DNA from: an uncultured Spirochaetales bacterium | GTDB taxonomy: Bacteria; Spirochaetota; Spirochaetia; Sphaerochaetales; Sphaerochaetaceae | Assembly: GCA_944390045.1 (NCBI GenBank) | Contig: CALXOO010000016.1 | Coordinates: 1 to 45,052 of the forward strand | Length of the DNA stretch: 45,052 nucleotides | Direction of reading: 5' to 3' | Part shown: piece after piece, positions 9,061 through 17,444 of the stretch | How the letters are laid out: each line of letters begins with the position of its first letter | Numbering within the stretch: position 1 is the stretch's first letter | Position numbers and translations under genes: made by a program | The notes under the pieces: model-generated | What the model was told of the DNA's origin: nothing | The model's input: the letters and a program-made list of their open reading frames with translations, nothing else | The model's database searches: none

Positions 9061-9127
9061 AAACAAGCATGCGAAAGAACAACTTCCACATGCTCGTTTC
9101 CGAATAACGGACTTTCAGTGAAAGTCC
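9061..9127 (-). promoter_or_regulatory. Two intercistronic hairpins between mglB and mglA
   Basis: Just past the mglB stop is a perfect 8-bp stem with 3-nt loop (GGACTTTC 9109-9116, GAAAGTCC 9120-9127). A second 11-bp arm pair with one mismatch (9061-9071 and 9089-9099) follows. Neither has a T-run, so they look like mRNA-stabilising or partial attenuation structures. Such structures commonly let the binding protein be made in excess over the ATPase and permease (inference). Confidence 0.6.
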
Positions 9128-9132
9128 ACCGA

Positions 9133-10387
<1,255 letters not shown>

Positions 10388-10511
10388 TACAACTATTATT
10401 TCAACATGGAAAACGTCGGAATGCAAAACTTTTTTTGTGAATTTGTGTGATGTCGTGGCCGGAAAAGAGAACATGCTGACCTGAAGTTGAAAGTCCTCTC
10501 CCGTCATTCTC

Positions 10512-11426
10512 TTACAGCTGTGTCACGTCATTATGCTGTTCCGCTATGATCTTCTCCATAGCGGTGAATCCCTCTCCCAGGACATGGTGCGTGTCCTGAA
10601 TGACCAGGAAGGCATGCTTGTCAACCTCGTGCACGCGCCGTGTCAGGCGGCTGATCTCCTGGTTCGGCACGACAGCCATGAGCATGGGGCGCTCTTCACC
10701 TGTGTACAGACCCTTCGCGCTGATGACCGTGCCGCTGCGGTCCATCTCTCTGATTATGAATGATCCGATCTCATCCAGATGATCTGATATTATTAATACT
10801 GTCTTGGCATAGCCCGTGCCCATGGACAGGACGACTTTGTCAAGCACGATGGATGTGATGAATACTACGACAATGGCATAGAGTGCGCTCTCTATCGAGA
10901 AGACCAGGGCGCTGGCTGCTATGATCACCGCATCGATCAGCATTAGGCTGGTTCCTGTCGTGATGTGCGTGTAGCGGGAAATGATGAGGGCGATGATGTC
11001 GGTTCCGCCCGTATTGCTTCCTCCCTTCATCACAAGACCTATTCCGACTCCGGAGAGCACGCCTCCATAGAGACAGCTCAGCCAGAATGACATGTCCTTT
11101 GTGTAGTCTAGGATCCCTCCGTAGCCGAAAATATGGCTCCAGAGGCTGGTGAAGGCAGATAGAAGCACGGTTCCGATGAGGCTCTTCAGCCCGTACATCC
11201 TGCCGAACAGCTTCACTCCGATCAGGAAGATCGGAACCGAGAGGACGAAGATCGACAGACCAACATCGATGCCGAAACTGTGATAGAGCAGGGTGCCGAT
11301 ACCGCTGACGCCTCCCGGTGCGATCTGCGCCGGGTTCGTGAAGACAGCAATGGCCAGCGCGGTTATTGCGCTGCCCGCAGTTATGTACAGGTAGTCCAGT
11401 ATTGTCTGTTTCTCTTTCGTTCTCAT
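10512..11426 (-). CDS. YitT-family membrane protein (YitT_membrane plus DUF2179)
   Basis: The 304-residue protein has five or six hydrophobic helices in its first ~210 residues, with the family motifs NPAQIAPGGVSGIGTLLY and KGGSNTGGTDIIA. A cytoplasmic C-terminal DUF2179 domain (about residues 215-290) contains IIREMDRSGTVISAKGLYTG. Members are widespread in bacteria and their transport role is undefined. The ATG at 11426 overlaps the stop of the upstream LOG gene as ATGA, so the two are translationally coupled. Confidence 0.88.
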   Translation of the reverse strand: MRTKEKQTILDYLYITAGSAITALAIAVFTNPAQIAPGGVSGIGTLLYHSFGIDVGLSIFVLSVPIFLIGVKLFGRMYGLKSLIGTVLLSAFTSLWSHIFGYGGILDYTKDMSFWLSCLYGGVLSGVGIGLVMKGGSNTGGTDIIALIISRYTHITTGTSLMLIDAVIIAASALVFSIESALYAIVVVFITSIVLDKVVLSMGTGYAKTVLIISDHLDEIGSFIIREMDRSGTVISAKGLYTGEERPMLMAVVPNQEISRLTRRVHEVDKHAFLVIQDTHHVLGEGFTAMEKIIAEQHNDVTQL

Positions 11427-12010
11427 CTTGTATGCACTATCTTGTCCGGCAGGGCCTGCTGCGGAGTGTGCAGCGCCTCTCTGACTTCATCCAGAGTGTT
11501 AGCGACCAGCAGTCCCCTCCTGACAGCCTCTGACATCAGCCCGGCTCTGGCGACCTCATCCAGGAATGACAGTAATGTCGTGTAGAAGTCTCCTGCATTA
11601 TACAGAATTATGTTCTTGCTATGGTAGCCGATCTGTTTCCATGTATATATTTCGAAAAACTCCTCGAGAGTCCCGATTCCTCCGGGAAGGATTATGTATG
11701 CCTGGGCAAGGGCATACATCCGCTTCTTTCTCTCATGCATGTCAGGGACGATCTCGAGTTCCGTGCAGACCTCATCCTTTCTCACGTCTGGGCGGTTGAA
11801 GATTTCCGGCAGTACGCCGTGAACCTTTCCCCCTGCATCCCTGCAGGCTCTGGCTGCAGCTCCCATCAGGCCGAGGGAACCGCCTCCGTAGACAAGTGTG
11901 ATGCCCTCATTTGCAAGAAAGGCGCCCAGGGCCGAGGCTGCCTCCAGAAGGCGTCCGTCCTCCGGTGTGGAGGAGGCGCAGAATACCGCTGCGGATGAAA
12001 TCCTGTCCAT
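11423..12010 (-). CDS. LOG-family (TIGR00730) nucleotide phosphoribohydrolase
   Basis: The 195-residue protein has a Rossmann-type fold with the LOG motifs GGGSLGLMG (about residues 42-50) and PGGIGTLEE (about 108-116). Characterised homologues cleave ribose phosphate from cytokinin riboside monophosphates or related purine nucleotides; the substrate here is unknown. The ATG at 12010 (MDRISSAAVF) was chosen over one at 12028 because a -10 box TAATAT lies 8 nt upstream. This leaves essentially no leader and no Shine-Dalgarno sequence, so translation is probably leaderless. It is transcribed divergently from the outer-membrane protein gene at 12235 and coupled to the YitT gene. Confidence 0.88.
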   Translation of the reverse strand: MDRISSAAVFCASSTPEDGRLLEAASALGAFLANEGITLVYGGGSLGLMGAAARACRDAGGKVHGVLPEIFNRPDVRKDEVCTELEIVPDMHERKKRMYALAQAYIILPGGIGTLEEFFEIYTWKQIGYHSKNIILYNAGDFYTTLLSFLDEVARAGLMSEAVRRGLLVANTLDEVREALHTPQQALPDKIVHTR

Positions 12011-12018
12011 GGGCAAAA

Positions 12019-12047
12019 ATATTAGCATGCCGGGCGGATTGTGAGAA
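12019..12047 (-). promoter_or_regulatory. Promoter of the LOG-yitT operon (leaderless)
   Basis: On the minus strand TTCTCA (12042-12047) is followed by 17 bp and TAATAT (12019-12024). The -10 box is only 8 nt from the ATG at 12010, so the transcript should begin at or within 2-3 nt of the start codon. Confidence 0.5.
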
Positions 12048-12072
12048 CTGGAGGCTTTCTTTCGCTTTTCAC

Positions 12073-12101
12073 TTGTTAAGTGGCTGTTTCTTTTCTATAA
12101 T
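12073..12101 (+). promoter_or_regulatory. Promoter of the outer-membrane protein gene
   Basis: TTGTTA (12073-12078), a 17-bp spacer and a perfect TATAAT (12096-12101). The predicted start near 12108 leaves a ~125-nt leader before the ATG at 12235. Confidence 0.75.
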
Positions 12102-12107
12102 TGCCAG

Positions 12108-12234
12108 CAAGGGATGAGTCATTGGTCCGGCTCATTCCGGTGTTGGGGATTCCACTCCCGGCCTCCTGCCTTGGGGCAGGTACACTTCTGGAGAAAAAGG
12201 AGAAGCCGCGTGGAAACATGCGGCAAGAACGGAA
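12108..12234 (+). promoter_or_regulatory. Structured 5' leader of unknown function
   Basis: Between promoter and start codon lie three hairpins. The first pairs GGATGAG with CTCATTCC, with a bulge. The second is CCTGCC-TTGG-GGCAGG. The third is CCGCGTG-GAAA-CATGCGG (7 bp including one G-U), closed by a GNRA tetraloop and ending about 10 nt before the ATG. Purine-rich GGAGAAAAAGGAG lies between the last two, too far upstream to serve as the SD. I could not match it to a known riboswitch consensus. Confidence 0.4.
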
Positions 12235-13227
12235 ATGAGGAAAAGAATACTTATCGTCGCCCTTCTTCTGGCCGCTCTCGTGGCACCTGTCTTCGCAGCT
12301 CAGGTGACAGTCGAATGGAACTGGGTCAAGAATGATCCGGCTGTCCAGTATTTCAGATACCAGCTTGATGGAGAGGCTGACGATGCCTGGACGGTTGTCG
12401 ATGCTGATACGACAAGTTATTCAGTCAGCGGCCTTGATGCCACGGGAAGCTACACGCTCTATCTGCAGCAGTCATATGACGGTGTCTACTGGTCAGAGAG
12501 CGCGAGCACGACATCCCAGGCAGCAGTCCCGCAGCCCGCAGTGGTGGAAGAGCCGGTTGTTGTCGAAGAGGTCCCCGCTGCTGATGTCGCTGTTCCTGTT
12601 GAGGAGCCTGTCGTGACTGAGATTCCTGTCGTTGAAGAGGTTCCCGCAGTGGTGGAGGAGACTCCCGTCGTCGAGGAGCCCGCTGCTCCCGCACAGACAG
12701 TCGCAGCACCCAGACAGCCCTTCACATTCACGCTTTCCTTCATGGGCGGTGTCGGACTGAACAACATCGGCGGACCGCTTGATTATGATGCACAGGCTGG
12801 CCTCCAGCTCGGTTTCGAGAACATCATCTCCAACAGTCTGCTCGGCTGGGACATCAAGCTCAATGTCGGTGCGATCGCGAATCCCAGATATGCCATGAGC
12901 GACATTTCGTTCAGCAATCTCTTCTCGATCAGCCAGTACGACAAGAGTCTGTATGCGGACCTGCTGACCGGTGTCAACCTTACAGCCGGAATCACGCAGT
13001 TCTATCTTGACGGCGGTGCCAGACTTGTCATGGACTATGGCGATTTCAGAGGTGATTCACTCTTCAGTGTTGGCAACTTCTACGGCAGCGTCCAGGCCAC
13101 CGGAGTTCTGGGCTTCAGGCTCAACTTCAACTGGTTCAATGTCGCGCTTGAGGGACAGTACCTCTATGACTTCACAGAGAATACCCACACTGCTGTTCCC
13201 CGCCTGATGTTCGGATTCAATTTCTGA
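12235..13227 (+). CDS. Outer-membrane protein: FN3-like domain, Val/Glu/Pro linker, C-terminal barrel
   Basis: The 330-residue protein has four parts. Residues 1-22 are a signal peptide (…LVAPVFA). Residues ~23-98 are strand-rich and fibronectin-III-like, with paired Trp/Tyr and the stretch SYSVSGLDATGSYTLYLQ. Residues ~99-160 form a low-complexity linker of PVVEE/EEVPA-type repeats. The rest is an aromatic, glycine-rich region with alternating strands that ends in Phe (MFGFNF), as outer-membrane barrels do. The linker would span the periplasm between the two folded parts. It is monocistronic, with its own promoter, a long structured leader and a terminator. The SD is weak (CGGAA), so the leader may control translation. 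Function is unknown; the location is inference. Confidence 0.82.
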   Translation: MRKRILIVALLLAALVAPVFAAQVTVEWNWVKNDPAVQYFRYQLDGEADDAWTVVDADTTSYSVSGLDATGSYTLYLQQSYDGVYWSESASTTSQAAVPQPAVVEEPVVVEEVPAADVAVPVEEPVVTEIPVVEEVPAVVEETPVVEEPAAPAQTVAAPRQPFTFTLSFMGGVGLNNIGGPLDYDAQAGLQLGFENIISNSLLGWDIKLNVGAIANPRYAMSDISFSNLFSISQYDKSLYADLLTGVNLTAGITQFYLDGGARLVMDYGDFRGDSLFSVGNFYGSVQATGVLGFRLNFNWFNVALEGQYLYDFTENTHTAVPRLMFGFNF

Positions 13228-13246
13228 GAGGATACATCACTCTGAT

Positions 13247-13304
13247 CCCGGATCTTCTGTCCGGGACTAGAAATGCCGGATCTGCTGGTCCGGCATTTTG
13301 TTTG
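13247..13304 (+). terminator. Tandem hairpin terminator
   Basis: Two hairpins follow the stop. The first is CCCGGA/TCCGGG (13247-13265). The second has the 10-bp stem AAATGCCGGA/TCCGGCATTT (13271-13298) running into TTGTTTGT. The second is a typical intrinsic terminator. Confidence 0.85.
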
Positions 13305-13618
13305 TCCTAATGCAGAGTGTGGAACACAGACATGGCCGAGGAATTGTCAGGACTCTCTTTCCATCTGCCTGCGGATATATTCCAGGAAGAGTACTGTCGC
13401 CTTGAGACGACCTGATGTTGAAGCCGCGGACTGTGAGTGGGGGTGGGGGAAAACTGTCTTGCAGATATATTCTGAGAACACACAGTTCAGCGTGAAGACG
13501 GCAGGCAGGGTTGCTGTGAGCCGCTTCTTCACTCAGAATCCTGCCCCCCCCTTTCTTTTTACGCCCGCCTTCAATATTATTTGCCATGATGACAAACGGA
13601 GGAGTTCAGTAAGCCTGT
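13305..13618. other. Gene-free stretch before the fic gene
   Basis: I see no supported gene here. It holds a diverged direct repeat (TGCGGATATATTC ending near 13382 and TGCAGATATATTC starting at 13460), a G-rich run (GGGGGTGGGGG near 13439), and GGCAGG…CCTGCC arms running into C8 then TTTCTTTTT near 13543-13560, possibly a weak terminator. Short frames in both directions lack RBSs and family-like sequence. TATTAT at 13575-13580 may be the -10 box of the fic gene. Confidence 0.4.
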
Positions 13619-14383
13619 ATGAGAGATGACCAGGTAAACCAATGTATCGACTACATCAGATTCACCATGGAGATGGAGGGCAGTGAGCTGGCAGACGGGA
13701 CCAGCGATGTCCTCGAGTCCATTCTCACCGGAGATGCGGACGCCGACAGCGTGGTTGCGGACTATATTGTCAGACAGGGGCTTGAGACCAGTTATGAGAC
13801 CGGTCACGATGAGATGGGCACCTATGAGGACAGCCGCGCACTGGTCAACTATTTCAACATCCATGACAAGGCAAGGCTCAGGACGATAGAGCATTTTCTC
13901 GTGAATGTCCGTACTGCCCAGCTCTTCGCATGTCCGGTCAGTGGCAATCCGACATTCCAGTACCTCTGCCAGATTCACAGCCGCCTTTTCGGAGACATCT
14001 ATCCCAGTGCAGGACGCATACGCACCAGCGAGGCCAGCAAGCGCAAGGATTTCTGCCGTGTCCAGTTTATCGAGCGCTGCAGCAGCGAGCTCTTCGCCCG
14101 TCTGTCCAAGGATGACTATCTGAGGAAAATCGATGATATCGGGGACTTCGCCAATGACCTGGCCTTCTATATGGGCGAGGCAGAGGCGCTGCATCCGTTC
14201 AGGGACGGAAACGGACGTGCGATCCGTTTCTATTTCAACCGTCTGGTACAGGAGGCAGGCTACCTCCTTCACTGGTCCAAGGCTGACCCGGACCGCATGC
14301 TTGAAGCCTCGATAGCCGCCATAGACGGCGACTATCAGGCCCTGGTCGATGTTCTGGGTGAGATTCTGGAGCCTTGCGGCTGA
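13619..14383 (+). CDS. fic: Fic AMP-transferase with a fused VbhA-like antitoxin helix
   Basis: The 254-residue protein contains the complete Fic active site HPFRDGNGRAIR (His192 to Arg203) and the upstream FGDIYPSAGRIRT flap typical of Fic domains. Such enzymes transfer AMP from ATP to hydroxyl groups of target proteins, often topoisomerases in toxin types. Its first ~55 residues look like a VbhA antitoxin: the inhibitory motif (S/T)xxxE(G/N) is present as TMEMEG (residues 16-21), followed by an acidic helical stretch ending …ESILTGDADADSVVADY that parallels VbhA. In Bartonella VbhA and VbhT are separate proteins; here both are on one chain, so the enzyme should be self-inhibited. An in-frame TAA 3 codons upstream fixes the ATG. 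GGAGG is 16 nt away, rather far. Confidence 0.9.
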   Translation: MRDDQVNQCIDYIRFTMEMEGSELADGTSDVLESILTGDADADSVVADYIVRQGLETSYETGHDEMGTYEDSRALVNYFNIHDKARLRTIEHFLVNVRTAQLFACPVSGNPTFQYLCQIHSRLFGDIYPSAGRIRTSEASKRKDFCRVQFIERCSSELFARLSKDDYLRKIDDIGDFANDLAFYMGEAEALHPFRDGNGRAIRFYFNRLVQEAGYLLHWSKADPDRMLEASIAAIDGDYQALVDVLGEILEPCG

Positions 14384-14389
14384 CAGGCC

Positions 14390-14974
14390 TCAGATCATCT
14401 CCTCGAGACGTGATTTCGCCTCGTCAAGCGACTGATTGTACTGTTTTGCCAGCGCGTCCAGCTGCTGCTGGGCGACTTTCAGGAACTCCTGATCGTTCTC
14501 AAGCGATACAGGTACATCCTGCCCGTACTGTGCCCTGAGTTTCGCGGCCTTCTCCTGCAGCATCGGCTCGAAGTGCGCCTTCAGCTGGTCCATGAGCTGT
14601 TTCTGATGGTCCGGGTACTGTTTGCACAGTCCGACTATCTGTCCCATAAGCGACATCGCTGCGCTGCTGTCTGTGAGCAGGCCCAGCAGTGTGGTGAGCC
14701 GCTCATAGCGGTCTCCCAGTACTTTCTCATTCGGCAGCGTCAGGTTCTGCAGGACCGTTTTCTTCAGTCCTTCCCTTGCTCCGTCAAGGTCCTTTATGGC
14801 CTGCCAGTCCTGACTGATCTTCTCAGCTGTCATCTCCTCGTCATAGTTCAGATAGCCTCCGGCGAGTGCCATCGCCCTGCGGACATTCTCCTGCCTCTGG
14901 AGCTTCTCCTTGTCAATGCTTATGTTCTCTGTCTTCTCCAGGGCAATTTCCCAGGCTGATTTTATCTTCGACAT
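14390..14974 (-). CDS. Helical protein of a probable spirochaete-restricted family (DUF6657-like)
   Basis: The 194-residue soluble protein begins MSKIKSAWEIALEKTENI, which I recall from uncharacterised spirochaete proteins; the rest is almost entirely helical and highly charged, with heptad-like repeats towards the C-terminus. There is no signal peptide and no membrane segment. The start at 14974 is set by GGAGG 10 nt upstream; an upstream in-frame start at 15061 would cross the promoter. It converges on the fic gene with a 6-bp gap and diverges from the TRIC channel gene. Function unknown; family placement is from memory and should be treated as tentative. Confidence 0.75.
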   Translation of the reverse strand: MSKIKSAWEIALEKTENISIDKEKLQRQENVRRAMALAGGYLNYDEEMTAEKISQDWQAIKDLDGAREGLKKTVLQNLTLPNEKVLGDRYERLTTLLGLLTDSSAAMSLMGQIVGLCKQYPDHQKQLMDQLKAHFEPMLQEKAAKLRAQYGQDVPVSLENDQEFLKVAQQQLDALAKQYNQSLDEAKSRLEEMI

Positions 14975-14993
14975 TCTTTTCTTGCCTCCACGA

Positions 14994-15022
14994 TGTAAAA
15001 TAATCATTTGGGAGGATGTCAA
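14994..15022 (-). promoter_or_regulatory. Promoter of the helical-protein gene
   Basis: On the minus strand a perfect TTGACA (15017-15022), 17 bp and TTTACA (14994-14999). The expected start lies about 12-14 nt before the ATG, just upstream of the GGAGG ribosome-binding site. Confidence 0.55.
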
Positions 15023-15055
15023 CAACACCATTTTTGCGTTAGACTGCCAGACGCC

Positions 15056-15682
15056 ATGCAAGAGGAGATTGTCTACTTTCTTGATTTGTTTGGAACCGTG
15101 ATCTTCGCCATCACCGGAGCGGTCAAGGGTGTCCGCCTGCGGCTTGATCTCTTCGGCGTCATGGTGTACGCGGTGACGGTCGGCTGTGCCGGCGGCATGA
15201 TGAGGGACTGCCTCATCGGTCAGACTCCGGTTGCCGCCTTCACGGACAGCAGCTACATCATCGTCAGTGCACTGACCGGTCTTGTCGTCTTCTTTTCCGC
15301 GAGGAAGTTTGTGGGCCGCTGGCGTGTCGTGCTGTTCTGCGATGCGATCGGACTGGGTGTGTTTACCGCAATCGGAGCGGAGAAGGCCGCCCTCGCCGGG
15401 CTTGGAGCGGTGGGCCAGCTGCTCAGCGGTCTCATAGGTGCTGTCGGAGGCGGCGTGCTCAGGGACGTGTTCTCAAAAGAGATTCCGGCTGTCCTGAAGT
15501 CCGACTTCTACGCGACAGCATCAATAATAGGGGGCCTGCTGTACATTATTCTGGAGCACTTCCCCGCGGTTGACAGCAGCCTAAACTTCTTCATTTCCGC
15601 CTTTTCCGTGATGATCATCAGAATTTATGCCATCCAGCACAACCTGAAGCTTCCGGTGGCCAGAATGGTCGGAGATGACTAG
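15056..15682 (+). CDS. TRIC-type cation channel (UPF0126/YadS family)
   Basis: The 208-residue protein has about seven hydrophobic helices arranged as two similar halves, each carrying the family's glycine-rich kink motif: GCAGGMMRDCL near residue 47 and GAVGGGVLRDV near 130. Bacterial members form trimeric cation channels related to animal TRIC channels. The ATG at 15056 begins MQEEIVYFLDLFGT, which matches the family start. There is no SD; a possible -10 box TAGACT is 10 nt upstream, so the leader is very short. It is divergent from the helical-protein gene at 14974. Confidence 0.88.
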   Translation: MQEEIVYFLDLFGTVIFAITGAVKGVRLRLDLFGVMVYAVTVGCAGGMMRDCLIGQTPVAAFTDSSYIIVSALTGLVVFFSARKFVGRWRVVLFCDAIGLGVFTAIGAEKAALAGLGAVGQLLSGLIGAVGGGVLRDVFSKEIPAVLKSDFYATASIIGGLLYIILEHFPAVDSSLNFFISAFSVMIIRIYAIQHNLKLPVARMVGDD

Positions 15683-15724
15683 TCTTGCCCTGCATGGCCT
15701 GTTGGTATTAACTTGCTTAAAGAT

Positions 15725-16861
15725 ATGTCAACTGAGCCTGTATACTACACTGATCCATATCTGGTGACTCTGGACGCACAAGTCGTCAGGGTACTTGACT
15801 GCGGTCTCGTGCTGGACCGGACCATATTCTATCCCGAAGGCGGGGGACAGCCCGGGGACCGCGGCTGGATTGACGGCGTGCTGGTGACCGGCACTGTCCA
15901 CCGTGATGGCGCAATCGTTCATCTGATGGACTCTCCCTCCGGCTTTTCCGTGGGGCAGCGCGTCAGTCTGCGGCTTGACTGGGATCACCGCTTCAGGTTC
16001 ATGAGGGCCCACACCGCCGAGCATATGATAGCAGGAACTTTCCACAGCGCACTTGGCATTCCGACAGTGGCCATCCATCTGGCTGATGATTATCTTACGG
16101 TCGAGCTCGATACGCATGAGCTTGATGATGAGAGTGCCTGGAAGGTCGAGAGTCTGGTCAACAGGGCCATACTCGAGGATCACAGAGTGAGTGCCGGAGT
16201 ATTCACGCATGATCAGGCAGAGGCTCTCGGCCTGCGGCGGAGCATCAAGGTTGACGGGGATTGTGTAAGGGTAGTGGAAATCGAGGGCGTGGACAGGATA
16301 GGATGTGGAGGCGTACACGTCTCACACACCTCTCAGGCCGGTCTTGTCTCATATGCGGGCTGCGAGCCCATACGCTCGCATGTCAGGACAATCTGGTACT
16401 ACGGGGACGGCGCATTCAGCGCTGCCCGCCGGGAGAGGGCTGCCGTGAAAGAGGCCTCCCGCCTTCTGTCCGCACAGACCGGAGAGATCGCGGATGCGAT
16501 CAGGCGGCTGATTGACACAAAGAATGTACTCAGTGCCCGTCTGAGGGAGGCAGAGGCCCGTCTTGCCCGCTGTCAGCTTGAATCACAGGGGCCGGTCTTC
16601 ACCACAGACCTTCCGCTTGAGGCCTTTCAGAAGCTGGCATCCGGGGCGAGGTTCTTCGTCACCGGCACAGATGCGGAGGGGAGGGTGCGCTGGCTTCTCG
16701 GCGGGGATGCTGCGCTCTTCGCCGCGTTTAAGGCACGGTTTGCCGAATTCGGAATGAGAGGAGGCGGAAAGGCCCCTCTCTGGCAGGGGAGCGCCGGCTG
16801 CGGCTGCACAGAGCTTGAGGCACTGGCGCGGTCTTTGATACTGGAGGATGACAATGGCTGA
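15725..16861 (+). CDS. AlaX-type alanyl-tRNA editing protein
   Basis: The 378-residue protein matches the editing half of alanyl-tRNA synthetase: a GGGQPGDRG loop near residue 40, the zinc motif HTAEH (His96, His100) and CGGVH (about Cys194, His198). The C-terminal part is helical and then resembles the glycine-rich DHHA1 domain (MRGGGKAPLWQG), which makes it an AlaX-L type. Known members hydrolyse Ser-tRNA-Ala or Gly-tRNA-Ala in trans. The ATG at 15725 is preferred to an upstream TTG at 15713; the SD is weak. It overlaps the next gene (start 16854) by 8 bp, whose ribosome-binding site lies within its last codons. Confidence 0.9.
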   Translation: MSTEPVYYTDPYLVTLDAQVVRVLDCGLVLDRTIFYPEGGGQPGDRGWIDGVLVTGTVHRDGAIVHLMDSPSGFSVGQRVSLRLDWDHRFRFMRAHTAEHMIAGTFHSALGIPTVAIHLADDYLTVELDTHELDDESAWKVESLVNRAILEDHRVSAGVFTHDQAEALGLRRSIKVDGDCVRVVEIEGVDRIGCGGVHVSHTSQAGLVSYAGCEPIRSHVRTIWYYGDGAFSAARRERAAVKEASRLLSAQTGEIADAIRRLIDTKNVLSARLREAEARLARCQLESQGPVFTTDLPLEAFQKLASGARFFVTGTDAEGRVRWLLGGDAALFAAFKARFAEFGMRGGGKAPLWQGSAGCGCTELEALARSLILEDDNG

Positions 16862-17444
16862 CAAGCCTGACAATCTGAGCGATGAAGTGCACCTCAACTG
16901 GGGGAAGATCCTGACGATAGGACTGATACCTATCATTCTGATCTTCCTCGGCTTCTACTTTGTCGTCAAGAACATCGGAACAGAGAACTATGACATGATC
17001 GTCTCCCTGGTGGATGAGAAGTTCGGCATGCCCGGAATCTTTCTTTATGTCTTCATTGTGGACACGCTCATTCTGCCGCTGTCGCCTGACTTCGTCTTCC
17101 CGATCGTCGCAGGAATGCCCTGGTACGAGGTCGTGCCGGTGATAGGACTTGCCTCCTGTCTCGGCGGCTGGGTCAGCTATTTCATAGGCCGCGTGCTGAT
17201 CAGGGTCCCTGTAATCGACAAGTGGGTAGAGAAGGCGAAGAACAAGTGGGGCAGATACATCAGCAAATACGGCATTGTCTTCGTCATACTCTCCACGCTC
17301 ACTCCGATTCCGTTCTCGACCGTGTGCATGGCTGCCGGTGCAGTCCAGCTGTCCAGCCGCAAGGTCCTGCCATGCTGCCTTTTCAGGATACTCCGCATGG
17401 CAGTCTATTTCTGCTTCTTCAAGGCCGGTCTAGTTCTTGTCTGA
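16854..17444 (+). CDS. VTT-domain (DedA/YqaA-like) membrane protein
   Basis: The 196-residue protein has a hydrophobic anchor near residues 20-42 and a VTT-type domain with the DTLILPLSPDFVFP and GWVSYFIGR stretches, followed by LSTLTPIPFSTVCMAAGA. VTT-domain proteins are inner-membrane proteins linked to lipid flipping or proton-coupled transport; no specific substrate can be given. The ATG at 16854 has GGAGG 7 nt upstream, inside alaX. Its 3' end overlaps the convergent purB gene by 26 bp. Confidence 0.82.
   Translation: MADKPDNLSDEVHLNWGKILTIGLIPIILIFLGFYFVVKNIGTENYDMIVSLVDEKFGMPGIFLYVFIVDTLILPLSPDFVFPIVAGMPWYEVVPVIGLASCLGGWVSYFIGRVLIRVPVIDKWVEKAKNKWGRYISKYGIVFVILSTLTPIPFSTVCMAAGAVQLSSRKVLPCCLFRILRMAVYFCFFKAGLVLV

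Noticed and set aside
12108..12234. Known riboswitch (c-di-GMP, FMN, cobalamin, fluoride)
   Set aside because: None of the invariant bases I know for these classes are present; only generic hairpins and a GNRA loop are seen.
12114..12335. Possible leader peptide starting inside the structured leader
   Set aside because: The frame continues out of phase into the main gene and is Arg/Ser-rich noise; the AAGGG before it is not a convincing SD.
13267..13587. Minus-strand 106-codon frame and plus-strand 118-codon frame in the gap before fic
   Set aside because: No SD, composition unlike a protein, and each runs through the terminator at 13271-13304 or the C8 tract. Kept as a gene-free region.
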